From: Deltaproteobacteria bacterium
GTDB taxonomy: Bacteria > Desulfobacterota > Binatia > UBA9968
Assembly (NCBI GenBank): GCA_030688735.1
Contig: JAUYJC010000208.1
Span: forward strand, 1-32,355
Direction: 5' to 3'
DNA: 32,355 nucleotides
Below, in pieces: positions 9,900-20,800 of this stretch. The notes below the pieces were generated by a model that saw nothing but the letters and a program-made list of their open reading frames with translations, ran no database searches and was not told where the DNA came from. The position numbers and the translations under genes were made by a program. Position 1 is the stretch's first letter; every line of letters begins with the position of its first letter.

Positions 9900-10474
9900 T
9901 TCTGCTTGCCAGCGCCGTCCCCCTTATCCTGACTTTGAAGATCTTCAGGAAAGATCGTGGCCTGGACTCTGACTTTGCCATCCCCTTCGGCCACTGCGCG
10001 GTCTTGCTCCATAAAGTAAACGACCTTTGTACCGGTCACTTGGCTGTTCCCTTGGCGCATGACCGGGTTGCCGGTGAGCGTCATCGTCTTGGCCTTGTCG
10101 TCGAATACCGCTTTTTCTCCCGTCGCCATCCGATTGCCCTGGACGGCATTCACCTTGCCCTCCAGCACGATCTGCTTCATCTGCTTCATCCCAACGTCGT
10201 AATAGGCAATGAGTGTTTCACTCCTCATGGTCATGTCGGCTTGAACTGTCACGACGCGGCCCTTATAGGTGATGGTGTTTTTGACCTGATCGACTTCCAT
10301 CCAATCCGAGGTGATGTAAATAGGGTCTTTTTTGTTGAGCTCGAAGGCCGGGGTGCCACTTTTCTTTCCCCCTTTTTCCTTCGCTTCAGCCCCCGCATCC
10401 GCGGCAAATACAACCGTAGATCGCAGAAACAAAAACCAAGCAAAGAAAAACCAGCGAATCGGCGAGTTGCGCAT
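9896..10474 (-). CDS. lptA: Periplasmic LPS-bridge protein LptA
   Basis: The 192-residue protein has an N-terminal signal peptide (about residues 1-25, ending VVFAADA) and an OstA/LptA beta-jellyroll domain starting at [19 protein letters not shown]. It forms the periplasmic bridge that carries LPS from LptC to the outer membrane LptD. A Lys/Gly-rich linker follows the signal peptide and a polar tail ends the protein. The start codon is directly adjacent to the lptC stop, and the stop overlaps lptB, so lptC-lptA-lptB are tightly coupled. Confidence 0.92.
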   Translation of the reverse strand: MRNSPIRWFFFAWFLFLRSTVVFAADAGAEAKEKGGKKSGTPAFELNKKDPIYITSDWMEVDQVKNTITYKGRVVTVQADMTMRSETLIAYYDVGMKQMKQIVLEGKVNAVQGNRMATGEKAVFDDKAKTMTLTGNPVMRQGNSQVTGTKVVYFMEQDRAVAEGDGKVRVQATIFPEDLQSQDKGDGAGKQK

Positions 10475-11104
10475 TTAGCCCCCGACGACCCGGTTCCGGT
10501 TATTGTTCAAGTTATTCTTTTCCATCTTATCTGGTTCCAATTTAGTCTTAACGTCGCGCACCAAGCGGAATTTCTTGTCTTCAAGCTCCACTTCCATGCT
10601 TGAGCCGTGCAACTCAATACCGTTGGTAATGATCGTGGTTTTGGTCGGCAAGGTGATCCGCTGCGTAGCCGGGAAATAAATCGCTTCTTCGGACTTTAGA
10701 ACGTAACCTTGGTAAGTTAACTGAATCGCGCCTTGCAACTGCATCTTTTCCAACTCATTTTCGTTGAGAAAAATGCGCGCGACCTCCGCCGTGGTTTCTG
10801 CGGTCTCGCCCTTCTTGTCGTAATAATAGAAGCGCGGTTTTTTGATGATCGCTTCCTTTTGCTCTTTTAAATAATTCGCCTCGTCGCCGAAGATCTCCCA
10901 CACCTTTCGGCCATCTTCAATCTTCGCTCGATGGAAATCTTTCATTTTCAGGGCAGCCTCGGGAAGATAATCTAGTGCCTTAAGTGGGTTATTTCTTATT
11001 TCTCGAAGTTTTTGCATCCAGATCGTCTGAGCTACCTTATAGCCCACCCCACCGAGGGAAAGAAAAATGGCCAAGAGCAATATGAATCTTCGATGTTTGC
11101 GCAT
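10475..11104 (-). CDS. lptC: LPS export protein LptC
   Basis: The 209-residue protein has a single N-terminal membrane anchor (FILLLAIFLSLGGVGYKVA) followed by a periplasmic LptC/YrbK beta domain with EDGRKVWEIFGDEANYLKEQ. It takes LPS from the LptBFG transporter and passes it to LptA. Assignment rests on the anchor-plus-OstA-like fold, size and position before lptA-lptB, since LptC sequences diverge strongly. A 120-nt AT-rich gap separates it from kdsC, the largest break in the upstream half of the cluster, and may hold an internal promoter. Confidence 0.88.
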   Translation of the reverse strand: MRKHRRFILLLAIFLSLGGVGYKVAQTIWMQKLREIRNNPLKALDYLPEAALKMKDFHRAKIEDGRKVWEIFGDEANYLKEQKEAIIKKPRFYYYDKKGETAETTAEVARIFLNENELEKMQLQGAIQLTYQGYVLKSEEAIYFPATQRITLPTKTTIITNGIELHGSSMEVELEDKKFRLVRDVKTKLEPDKMEKNNLNNNRNRVVGG

Positions 11105-11224
11105 AACGGGTACTACAAATCAGGTGTAAAATAGCATTCTTTCAAAAGGCTGTAAAGTAACGGGCATGAAACTTGCTTAAAAACATTCAATTCCTCTTCA
11201 AATCTAGCGATTAACAATTGGCGG

Positions 11225-11791
11225 TCAAATCCTTCGGCGATCTTGCGTGCTGATGATTAGTTCCGAAATCTCTCGCACGGCTCCACGTCCACCCTTGGCT
11301 TCTGTCACGTAATCGACGAGGGGGCGAACCCCTGGCCAGCCGTTTGGCACCGTAATTGCTAACCCCACTGCACGCAATATCGGGATATCCATGATATCGT
11401 CTCCGACGTAGGCGATATTCTCATTTTTTAGTCCGGTTCTTCTCTTGATCCGTTCATAGGTCTCCGCCTTTTCCCCGACTCCCTGATAGACCAATTTGAC
11501 GCCGAGCTCTCGGGCGCGTTGACGCACCGCGCCGGATGAGCGGCCGCTCACGAACCCAACTTCGACACCCGCGCGTCGCAAGAGCGTGATGCCCTGGCCG
11601 TCGCGCACGTCAAATCGTTTGCTCTCGACCCCTCGATCATCGATATAGATACCGCCGTCGGTGAGGACGCCGTCGACATCGAGCAAAAGGAGTTTGATCT
11701 CTTGGGCTTTTTTGCGCAGGCCCGCGGAAATAGCTTTCACGGGGAAATCATACAAGCCCGGATTTGACCAGATCGTGGAGATGGATAACAC
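11225..11791 (-). CDS. kdsC: 3-deoxy-D-manno-octulosonate 8-phosphate phosphatase
   Basis: This HAD-family phosphatase removes phosphate from Kdo-8-phosphate to give Kdo, the inner-core sugar of LPS. The catalytic motif is LLDVDGVLTDG with nucleophile Asp38 and acid/base Asp40. The capless family pattern continues with VRDGQGITLL, FVSGRSS and AYVGDDIMDIPIL, ending with the KdsC-type GGRGAVREISELI. The reported 188-residue start is a GTG at 11791, overlapping kdsD by 44 nt. A GTG at 11740, giving 171 residues just after the kdsD stop, is equally plausible. Neither start has a strong ribosome binding site. Confidence 0.93.
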   Translation of the reverse strand: MLSISTIWSNPGLYDFPVKAISAGLRKKAQEIKLLLLDVDGVLTDGGIYIDDRGVESKRFDVRDGQGITLLRRAGVEVGFVSGRSSGAVRQRARELGVKLVYQGVGEKAETYERIKRRTGLKNENIAYVGDDIMDIPILRAVGLAITVPNGWPGVRPLVDYVTEAKGGRGAVREISELIISTQDRRRI

Positions 11792-12722
11792 CCAGAGGCG
11801 ATCGAGTTCCGTTCTTCAAAACAAAGAGCGATGTTATCGCGTACTGTTCCATGACGGCGACCGCTTCCGTCGCCAATTTTGTCGCCGGGATGGTTTTCGG
11901 GTCGCAGGTCATCAGATCTCTTGCTTTCAGATTGAAGATATCGCGATGGCGCTCAAGGGCGCGCCGCAAATCTCCGTCGGTGATGATACCGACAAATTTT
12001 CCCTGAGAATCGACGACGCCGGTCACTCCCAACCGCTTGGCGGTGATCTCAAAGAGAGCTTCTTTCATCGGCGCATCCTGGTTCACGAGCGGCAATTGAT
12101 CTCCGCGGTGCATCAAGTCTTCCACGAGCAGCAGCAGCTTGCGCCCCAAGATCCCACCGGGATGGCGCATCGCAAAGTCCTCTTCCTTAAATCCCCTTTT
12201 CTCCAGTAGCACCACCGCCAAGGCGTCGCCCATCGCCAACGCCGCTGTTGTGCTCGCGGTCGGCGCCAGGCCGAGCGGACAGGCCTCTTCGGCGACGCCC
12301 ACATCGAGAACCACGTCGCCGGCCTGAGCCAACGTCGAGTCCGGCTTGCCGGTCATTACGATCAGCTTGAATTCATGCCGCTTGAAGTGCGGCAGCAGCT
12401 TCAGGATCTCGTCGGTGTCACCGCTATTGGAAACCGCCAGGATCAAGTCCCCCTTCATGACCATGCCGATGTCGCCATGCACGGCGTCGCCCGAATGGAG
12501 AAAGAAAGACGGTGTGCCGGTGCTCGCCAGGGTCGCCGAGATCTTTCGGCCGATCAACCCCGACTTTCCCATTCCGGTTACGACCACTTTACCCTGGCAG
12601 CTGTGGAGCAATTCGATGGCCCGGGCGAAATTGTCGTCAAGCCGATCGATCATCGACGTAATGCCCCGCGCTTCGATTTCGAGGACAGTTTTGGCCCGCT
12701 GCAGAAGAACGGATTTACTCAC
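11748..12722 (-). CDS. kdsD: D-arabinose-5-phosphate isomerase
   Basis: The 324-residue KpsF/GutQ-family enzyme converts ribulose-5-phosphate to arabinose-5-phosphate, the first dedicated Kdo precursor. An N-terminal SIS sugar-isomerase domain carries VVVTGMGKSGLIGRKISATL and SGDAVHGDIGMV. Two CBS domains follow from about residue 205 (LMHRGDQLPLV, then DLMTCDPKTI). The start is a GTG at 12722, 9 nt after the kdsA stop. The kds context favours kdsD over the paralogues kpsF and gutQ. Confidence 0.94.
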   Translation of the reverse strand: MSKSVLLQRAKTVLEIEARGITSMIDRLDDNFARAIELLHSCQGKVVVTGMGKSGLIGRKISATLASTGTPSFFLHSGDAVHGDIGMVMKGDLILAVSNSGDTDEILKLLPHFKRHEFKLIVMTGKPDSTLAQAGDVVLDVGVAEEACPLGLAPTASTTAALAMGDALAVVLLEKRGFKEEDFAMRHPGGILGRKLLLLVEDLMHRGDQLPLVNQDAPMKEALFEITAKRLGVTGVVDSQGKFVGIITDGDLRRALERHRDIFNLKARDLMTCDPKTIPATKLATEAVAVMEQYAITSLFVLKNGTRSPLGVIHLHDLVKSGLV

Positions 12723-12731
12723 GGAGTCGAA

Positions 12732-13556
12732 TTACCCTTTCTGAATTTCGTCAAGCCGTTTGACGACCCGGAGAAGCCCTTCGAATTGCCCAAGCGGTAA
12801 CGAGTTCGGTCCGTCGCTCAACGCATGATCCGGATCTTCATGGACTTCCATAAAAAGCGCATCGACACCGGCAGCGACACCCGCCCGCGCCAGCGGTGCG
12901 ATGTATTTCCTATCACCGCCGGAAGCCTTTCCCAAGCCGCCGGGAAGCTGCAAGCTATGCGTGGCATCGAAGACCACGGGATAGCCAAGCTCGCGCATGA
13001 TCACGAGCGAGCGCATGTCGGAGACTAAATTGTTATAGCCGAACGAGACCCCACGCTCCGTCAGCAACACTTGCTGGTTACCCGTCGCAAGAATTTTTTC
13101 AAGGACGTTGCCGATATCCCAGGGGGCGAGAAACTGCCCTTTTTTGACGTTGACCACCCGCCCCGACTGCGCCACGGCGGTCACGAAGTCGGTTTGCCGG
13201 CAAAGAAACGCGGGAATCTGCAGCACATCCGCGATTTCCTTCACGGCGCCCACTTGTTCGATTTCATGAACGTCGGTGAGAATCGGCACGCCGACCTGCT
13301 TTTTTACCTCCGCGAGGATCTTGAGCCCCGCTTCCAGCCCAGGTCCACGGTAGGATTCCCCCGAGGAGCGGTTAGCCTTGTCATAGGATGACTTGAAGAT
13401 GAAGGGAACGCCGGCGCGCTCGGCGGCTTGTTTGAGCAGCGTAGCGTGCTTCAAAGCCGAATCCCGGCTCTCGATCACGCAGGGGCCGGCGATGATCGCC
13501 AGGGGGTTGCCCCCGCCGATCTCAATATTCCCGACTTTCACTTTCTTGGTGACCAT
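12732..13556 (-). CDS. kdsA: Kdo-8-phosphate synthase
   Basis: The enzyme condenses arabinose-5-phosphate with phosphoenolpyruvate to Kdo-8-phosphate in a TIM-barrel fold. Diagnostic stretches are IAGPCVIES, FKSSYDKANRSS, LTDVHEIEQ, IPAFLCRQTD, VKKGQFLAPWD and FDATHSLQLPGG. The ORF track starts at a TTG (13571). I prefer the ATG at 13556, which gives 274 residues beginning MVTKKVKVGNIEIGGG, the common family N-terminus, 28 nt after the pyrG stop. A cysteine in the IAGPC motif is found in both metal-dependent and metal-independent forms, so metal need is not decided. Confidence 0.96.
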   Translation of the reverse strand: MVTKKVKVGNIEIGGGNPLAIIAGPCVIESRDSALKHATLLKQAAERAGVPFIFKSSYDKANRSSGESYRGPGLEAGLKILAEVKKQVGVPILTDVHEIEQVGAVKEIADVLQIPAFLCRQTDFVTAVAQSGRVVNVKKGQFLAPWDIGNVLEKILATGNQQVLLTERGVSFGYNNLVSDMRSLVIMRELGYPVVFDATHSLQLPGGLGKASGGDRKYIAPLARAGVAAGVDALFMEVHEDPDHALSDGPNSLPLGQFEGLLRVVKRLDEIQKG

Positions 13557-13584
13557 GGGCGGGAGAGTCAAGCTTGCGGAATCT

Positions 13585-15988
<2,404 letters not shown>

Positions 15989-16210
15989 CAGTTCACAGTT
16001 TCGGACGCGCCAGGACTGGTGAGAGAGGACTCAAAGTTGCGTTCTCGTCCCCAAAAATAGAAAACCGCAATGGCTCTCCGGGAAAGCGCATCACGGAATT
16101 TGAATATACGCCCACAGGCAAAGTGTGTCAATGAGATTCATCCAAGATCGCGCATTGCCGAGCAACTTTTTCTCCTTCGACAACCTGGTCCGCGTCACCA
16201 TCACTGCCGC

Positions 16211-16239
16211 TTGACTTTCCGCGTCGGTATCGTGATAGG
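16211..16239 (+). promoter_or_regulatory. Candidate promoter for the solute-binding protein unit
   Basis: TTGACT at 16211-16216 (5 of 6 consensus) is followed after 17 nt by GATAGG (3 of 6) at 16234-16239, upstream of the gene at 16254. The -10 is poor and overlaps the AGGAG that may serve as ribosome binding site, so this is a weak call. The rest of the 265-nt divergent gap (15989-16253) shows nothing else recognisable. Confidence 0.25.
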
Positions 16240-16253
16240 AGTTAAATCAACTG

Positions 16254-17231
16254 TTGGCGCTGAGAACGCGCGACTTTGAATTTTCGCAAAAGCCTGTGAG
16301 GGATAACTTGATCAAGATTAACGCCGGGTTCGCCACCATCGGCCAGGGCGCGGGGCCAATGATGGTGACGTGGAAAGCCGGGCTGTTTCAGAAACATGGA
16401 CTGGATATCGACCGGCCGCGCATCATGGGCGGCGCGAAGGGAGTCGTCCGCGGCTTGATGTCGAGTGAAATTCAATTCGGCAACATGGCCGCGCCGGCGC
16501 CGCTGCGCGCGAACTTGAAGAGCGAAGCGGACATCGTTTTTCTTACCGGCGGCATCAATCAGCAGTTCATCATGGGGAGACCGGGCATCAATAGCCGCGA
16601 GGAGTTGGCGGGGAAAAGAATCGGCTTTGTCGGCGACGGCGGCTTGAATGACGCGCTGGTGAGATTCATCATCGAGAAGTTGGCAGCGGCGGGGACCAAA
16701 GGCTTGCGTGAGGAACCGATTGCGGGCGGCAGCGACGTCCAGTTATTGCTAAACGGCGATTGCGATGCCGTCGTCATCACGCCGCCGGAGTCCATCGACG
16801 CCCAAAGAAAAGGTTGCAAGGTCCTCGTGGACTTCGCCGAATACGGCTTGAACTATGCCCTCGGCGGCATCGCCGCGCGCCGCGACTACGTCGAGCGAAA
16901 CCCTGAAATTACGAGGAAATTCATCAAAGCTTACGTCGAAGGCATGCACCGTTATCGCACCGACCGCGAGTTCACCGTTGGCGTTCAGGCCGAGTATAGC
17001 GGCATCGCGGACCGAACCGTTGCCGAGGAAACCTACGACCTGACTCAGCCGGGGATGCCGCAGGTACCTTACCCCGTGGTCTCGGCTCTGCAGACACTGC
17101 TCGATTTCATGTCCAAGGATCTTGCCGAGGCGAAAGACGCCGACGCGCGGCGATTTGTCGACGACCGGTTTGTCCGCGAGCTGGACGACAGCGGCTTTAT
17201 CGCCGCGCTTCCCGACCGCAATCACTCATAG
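16254..17231 (+). CDS. NMT1/THI5-like solute-binding protein without signal peptide
   Basis: A 325-residue periplasmic-binding-fold protein of the NMT1/THI5 (SsuA-like) class. Family features are WKAGLFQKHGLDI near the N-terminus, the ligand-pocket run GGAKGVVRGLMSSEIQFGNM, the hinge GRPGINSREELAGKRIGFVG and NPEITRKFIKAYVEGMHRY. The start is a TTG at 16254 with an in-frame stop just upstream; a GTG at 16296 is an alternative. From either start the mature domain begins at once and no signal peptide is visible, which is odd for a periplasmic binding protein. No ABC permease or ATPase lies nearby. The ligand is not predictable. A second binding protein follows 6 nt downstream. Confidence 0.85.
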   Translation: MALRTRDFEFSQKPVRDNLIKINAGFATIGQGAGPMMVTWKAGLFQKHGLDIDRPRIMGGAKGVVRGLMSSEIQFGNMAAPAPLRANLKSEADIVFLTGGINQQFIMGRPGINSREELAGKRIGFVGDGGLNDALVRFIIEKLAAAGTKGLREEPIAGGSDVQLLLNGDCDAVVITPPESIDAQRKGCKVLVDFAEYGLNYALGGIAARRDYVERNPEITRKFIKAYVEGMHRYRTDREFTVGVQAEYSGIADRTVAEETYDLTQPGMPQVPYPVVSALQTLLDFMSKDLAEAKDADARRFVDDRFVRELDDSGFIAALPDRNHS

Positions 17232-17237
17232 AGAAGC

Positions 17238-18263
17238 ATGGCACCCTCAACGATCACTACGGCGCAAACCTGGCTGGCCTTCGCACTGCCGTTGCTTCTC
17301 GCCAGCTCCTTTTCACCCACCCTGGCCGCCACGACGGACGCGGTAATCGACGCGGCGAAGCGTGAAGGCGAGGTTGTCTATTACGCGTCGATGAATTTGA
17401 GCGAAGCCAACGCCCTCATCAGCGAATTTGAGAAGCGCCACCCGTATGTCAAGGTCAAGCTTCAGCGCAGCGGCAGCGAGAAGCTCCTGACCCGAGTCCT
17501 GACCGAAGCCCGCGCTAAGAAATCCTTCGCCGACGTGATCCAGACCGTCGAATTCAGCATGCATATCTTTAGCCGCGGCGGCCTGCTGGCGCGTTACATC
17601 CCGCAAGCGAATTCTTTCTACCCGAGGGATTTTAAGGAAGAGGGGTTCTGGACGACGGTCTACTACAATGCCTATGTCACCGCCTACAACACCCGGCTCG
17701 TGCCGTCGCGCCTGCTGCCCAAAACCTACGACGATCTGCTCGATGCCAAGTGGAAAGGCAAGATGATGATGGAAGGAACCAAGGCGGAATGGTTCGCCGG
17801 TCTGCTGCAAATCATGGGACAGGAGCGCGGGTTAAAGTACATGCGCGATCTCGCCAGACAGCAGCCGAGCCCGCGCGAGGGGCATGAACTCTTGGCTCAA
17901 CTCGTCGCCGCCGGTGAAGGGGTCATGGACATCAATATTCCCGCCTCCTCCGCAGAACGGATGAAGGAAAGAGGCGCGCCCATCGATTGGATAGCTCTAG
18001 GTCCCGCCCCTGCCGTCATGGTCGGCATCGGATTATCGGCGCAAGCGGCGCATCCCAACGCGGCCAAATTGTTCTTGGACTTTGTACTCTCCCGCGAGGG
18101 GCAGAAACTAGCGCAAACCCCAGGGCGATTCGTCGCCCGCGCCGACCTAGCCGCGGAAGCATCGAGCGCGACAAGAGAGATCAAGATGGTGCCCGTCAAC
18201 CCGGCCCTGGCAGAGAGGTTAGACGAATACGCCAAACAACTGCGATCAATTTTTGGCACCTAA
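17238..18263 (+). CDS. Extracellular solute-binding protein, family 1 (iron/anion-type)
   Basis: The 341-residue protein has a signal peptide (LAFALPLLLASSFSPTLAA, cleavage near residue 31). The domain begins AAKREGEVVYYASMNLSEANAL and shows the FbpA/AfuA-like pattern: FEKRHPYVKVKLQRSGSEKL, FADVIQTVEF, NTRLVPSRLLPKTYDDLL, WKGKMMME and HPNAAKLFLDFVLSREGQKL. It would capture a ligand in the periplasm for an ABC importer, but no permease or ATPase gene is adjacent. Tyrosine-rich stretches near the middle could bind metal, yet many relatives in soil bacteria bind organic anions. It is probably co-transcribed with the preceding gene. Confidence 0.88.
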   Translation: MAPSTITTAQTWLAFALPLLLASSFSPTLAATTDAVIDAAKREGEVVYYASMNLSEANALISEFEKRHPYVKVKLQRSGSEKLLTRVLTEARAKKSFADVIQTVEFSMHIFSRGGLLARYIPQANSFYPRDFKEEGFWTTVYYNAYVTAYNTRLVPSRLLPKTYDDLLDAKWKGKMMMEGTKAEWFAGLLQIMGQERGLKYMRDLARQQPSPREGHELLAQLVAAGEGVMDINIPASSAERMKERGAPIDWIALGPAPAVMVGIGLSAQAAHPNAAKLFLDFVLSREGQKLAQTPGRFVARADLAAEASSATREIKMVPVNPALAERLDEYAKQLRSIFGT

Positions 18264-18290
18264 GATATCCTCTTTGCATTGGTCATATTA

Positions 18291-18302
18291 GTCCTATAGG
18301 AC
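18291..18302. promoter_or_regulatory. Perfect 12-bp palindrome, candidate operator
   Basis: GTCCTATAGGAC is a perfect palindrome in the 63-nt gap before the racemase-like gene. It contains a TATAGG that could act as a -10 box. Size and symmetry fit a binding site for a dimeric regulator such as a GntR-type protein. No regulator gene is nearby. Confidence 0.35.
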
Positions 18303-18326
18303 CTATTCTGAACTGAGGAGAAAACC

Positions 18327-19100
18327 ATGCGCATCATGTTTTTGAACCACTCGTTTCGCCGTCATTCGCCCGAGCTGGAAGCTCACATCATTGAGCTGCT
18401 CAAGAGCTACGCCTCGCCTGATACCGTCTTCGAGCTCGGCTATCCAGAAGATCTCGGCGGCGGCGAAGTGCTAGCATTGCTCGAACAGCGCAAGGCGCTG
18501 TCGGGCCTGCACCATATTCTAGAAACGCCGGCGCTGGTCAAGAAAGCCATCGAGGCCGAGCGTCTCGGTTTCGACGCGGTGATTCAGAGCAACACCTTCG
18601 ATCCCGGGGTCGAAGCGAGCCGCTTGGCCGTGCGCATGCCGGTGATCGGTCTATTGCGCGCGTCGCTCCACTTCGCGGCCAGTATCTGCGACCGCTTCGG
18701 CCTCATCGTGCCGCTGGAAACGCACATGCCGCACACCATGAGATTGGTGCAGACCTACGGTATGGCACCGTTTGTCTGCGGCATCAGAACCGTTGGCCTG
18801 TACGATACCGGCGATCTCTCCGGCTACCATGATGTCGTCATCGAGCGCACCCTGGCGGTCGGCAAGGAGCTAGTCCAGCAAGGCGCCCAGGCGATCATTC
18901 CCTTGGGCGGGAAAATCTATCCCTATGTCGTCACGCCGCAAGAGCTAGAACCCCATCTCGGCGTTCCCGTCATCAACACCAAGGCCGTCGGCGTCAGCCA
19001 CGCCGAATTGATGGTGCGCTCAAAGATCAGTCACAGCGCAAATGCCTATCCTTGCCCCACGGGATTAAATCCAGAGTTGGTGTCGCAGCGCTCAAAGTAG
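18327..19100 (+). CDS. Asp/Glu/hydantoin racemase-fold protein lacking catalytic cysteines
   Basis: The 257-residue protein matches the Asp/Glu/hydantoin racemase superfamily, as shown by FDPGVEASRLAVRMPVIGLLRAS and the C-terminal QGAQAIIPLGG. In active racemases the first motif carries Cys (xxCxxDPG) and the second carries Cys (LGCxGM). Here the first position is Asn89 (SNTFDPG) and the second is Gly194/195. The usual two-base cysteine mechanism is therefore impossible, and the protein may bind or convert a related dicarboxylate or imide differently. The start is well supported by GAGGAGAAAACC before the ATG. It lies between a solute-binding protein and an amidohydrolase, suggesting a role in the same catabolic unit. 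Confidence 0.82.
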   Translation: MRIMFLNHSFRRHSPELEAHIIELLKSYASPDTVFELGYPEDLGGGEVLALLEQRKALSGLHHILETPALVKKAIEAERLGFDAVIQSNTFDPGVEASRLAVRMPVIGLLRASLHFAASICDRFGLIVPLETHMPHTMRLVQTYGMAPFVCGIRTVGLYDTGDLSGYHDVVIERTLAVGKELVQQGAQAIIPLGGKIYPYVVTPQELEPHLGVPVINTKAVGVSHAELMVRSKISHSANAYPCPTGLNPELVSQRSK

Positions 19101-19157
19101 GATTCAGTCGCCGCTGTGATATGGAGCGCGAACTGATTCGCACACGAGGATATGACC

Positions 19158-20252
19158 ATGATCATCGACGCCGACGGCCATTTTTTCGAGACCGAAGAGA
19201 TCTATGAAAAATACATGGAACCGCCGCTCAGAAATTATCGCCCGCGGCTGCTATCCGACGACCAGGGATTCAACTTCTGGGTGGTTGACGGCCAAACCCC
19301 CTACAAAAGGCCATCGATCAGAGGCGCCGGCGCCCCCGGCACCGCCGCCCCTCCCGGCAAAGCGATCCAATCGGCCCGTCGGGCTTCCGTCGGCAGTCAG
19401 ACGTTGACGAACCTCAAAGAACGACTCGACGATCTCGACAAAGAAGGTATCGACCTGCAATTCATCTACCCGAGTTTCCTCCTCCACGTTAATGCGTGGC
19501 CGGATGGAATCTTGGCTAACGGAGTCTGCCGCGCCTATAACACGTGGCTCGCCGAAGTCTGCAAAATGGCGCCGGACCGGCTCCAAGGGGTTGGCGTGGT
19601 CTCCCTGCAAGACCCCGAAGGAGCGGCCAAGGAGCTGGCGCGCATCAAAGAACTGGGAATGAAATCTGTCATGATCAACGGCACCGTCGGGGCGAAACGG
19701 CTGGATCATCCCGATCACGATCCGTTTTTTGCCGAAGCGAACCGCTTGAAAATGCCGATCGCGGTCCATTTCAGCCTCCAATTTCCCGTCGTCGACCAAA
19801 TGTTCGAGCACCACTTTCCCAACCGGGTGCTGGCCGGCATCTTTCCGATCATGGCCGGCCTCACCAGCGTGCTTTGTTCAGGATTGTTGGATCGTTATGA
19901 GAACCTGACCTTCGCCTTCCTCGAGGGCGGCATCAGCTGGGTGCCGGCACATGTGGAACGGATGGATGATCATTTCGCGAATCCGCGTTATGGCGCCAGG
20001 GATCTGATCAGCCATCCGCCCAGCGATTATTTAAAGTCAGGCCGAATCTTTTTCGGCTGTGAGGGGAACGAATCTTTCCTCGGTCGCGTCGTGGACGAGA
20101 TCGGCGAGGATCTTTTCATGTTCTCGTCCGACTATCCGCACGCGGACCGGACGGAAGGAACGGCTAAATACCTGAAAGAGCGCGACGATATCTCTGCAAC
20201 CGTTCGAGCAAAACTGCTGGAAGATAACGCTCGAAGTTTCTACGGATTTTGA
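19158..20252 (+). CDS. Amidohydrolase family 2 metal-dependent hydrolase
   Basis: A TIM-barrel hydrolase or decarboxylase of the amidohydrolase_2 (ACMSD-like) group. Near the N-terminus MIIDADGHFFE gives the Asp-x-His metal motif. PIAVHFSLQFPV supplies a barrel histidine, and MFSSDYPHADRTEG supplies the catalytic aspartate near the C-terminus. The ORF track begins at an ATG at 19152, only 1 nt from GAGGA. The second ATG at 19158 has a 7-nt spacing, so I use it (364 residues). A proline/alanine-rich loop (about residues 54-75) is an insertion in the usual fold. The substrate is unknown; relatives act on aromatic or amide compounds. It closes the plus-strand unit starting at 16254. Confidence 0.85.
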   Translation: MIIDADGHFFETEEIYEKYMEPPLRNYRPRLLSDDQGFNFWVVDGQTPYKRPSIRGAGAPGTAAPPGKAIQSARRASVGSQTLTNLKERLDDLDKEGIDLQFIYPSFLLHVNAWPDGILANGVCRAYNTWLAEVCKMAPDRLQGVGVVSLQDPEGAAKELARIKELGMKSVMINGTVGAKRLDHPDHDPFFAEANRLKMPIAVHFSLQFPVVDQMFEHHFPNRVLAGIFPIMAGLTSVLCSGLLDRYENLTFAFLEGGISWVPAHVERMDDHFANPRYGARDLISHPPSDYLKSGRIFFGCEGNESFLGRVVDEIGEDLFMFSSDYPHADRTEGTAKYLKERDDISATVRAKLLEDNARSFYGF

Positions 20253-20396
20253 TCTGGCATTTTTGCTCTTTTTCGCTGGACAGGAAAATCCTAATTTAAA
20301 ATTGGATTCTAAATTTGCGTGCTTTTATTCAGTTTCATGGTCATTTGAAGCAATTCTGAGTTTCTACGTCTAAATGGCACGAGAGGAGGTGATACT

Positions 20397-20774
20397 GTGA
20401 AAAACATGCTTAAGGTTTTAGTTATCGCATTAACTGCCCTAGCTTTTAGCGGTGCCAGCTTTGCAGCCGATACGGCAACGAAGACAACCACAAAGTCCGA
20501 AAAGCCGACGGCGATGAGCGCCACGGGTGCGGTTACAGCGATGGATGCCAAGGCGGGTACGCTGACCGTCAAGACAGATGATAAAGCCCTCGACCTGACC
20601 GCTAGTTCCAAAGCGAAAAAAGCTCTGGGGAAGGTCAAGGTAGGTGATACGGTTAAGGTTTCCTACACCGAGAAAGATGGAAAGATGAACGCCAGCTCCA
20701 TCTCTGTCGTTAAGGCCCCAGCCACGGCTAAGGCGGCAGGTGACATGATGGGAAAAAAGCCTGCAACGAAGTAG
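20397..20774 (+). CDS. Small secreted Lys/Ala/Thr-rich protein
   Basis: The 125-residue protein has a clear signal peptide (VLVIALTALAFSGASFAAD, cleavage near residue 24). A mature part rich in Lys, Ala and Thr contains two beta-rich segments (GAVTAMDAKAGTLTVKTDDK and VKVGDTVKVSYTEKDGK). This resembles the small periplasmic beta-barrel/OB-like DUF5666 type, whose function is unknown. The start is a GTG at 20397 with an ideal ribosome binding site (AGGAGGTGAT, 7 nt from GGAGG to GTG). A strong intrinsic terminator follows, so this is a single-gene unit likely expressed at high level. The role is not known. Confidence 0.8.
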   Translation: MKNMLKVLVIALTALAFSGASFAADTATKTTTKSEKPTAMSATGAVTAMDAKAGTLTVKTDDKALDLTASSKAKKALGKVKVGDTVKVSYTEKDGKMNASSISVVKAPATAKAAGDMMGKKPATK

Positions 20775-20800
20775 CCATTATTCGTGAGACTTTAAAAGAG

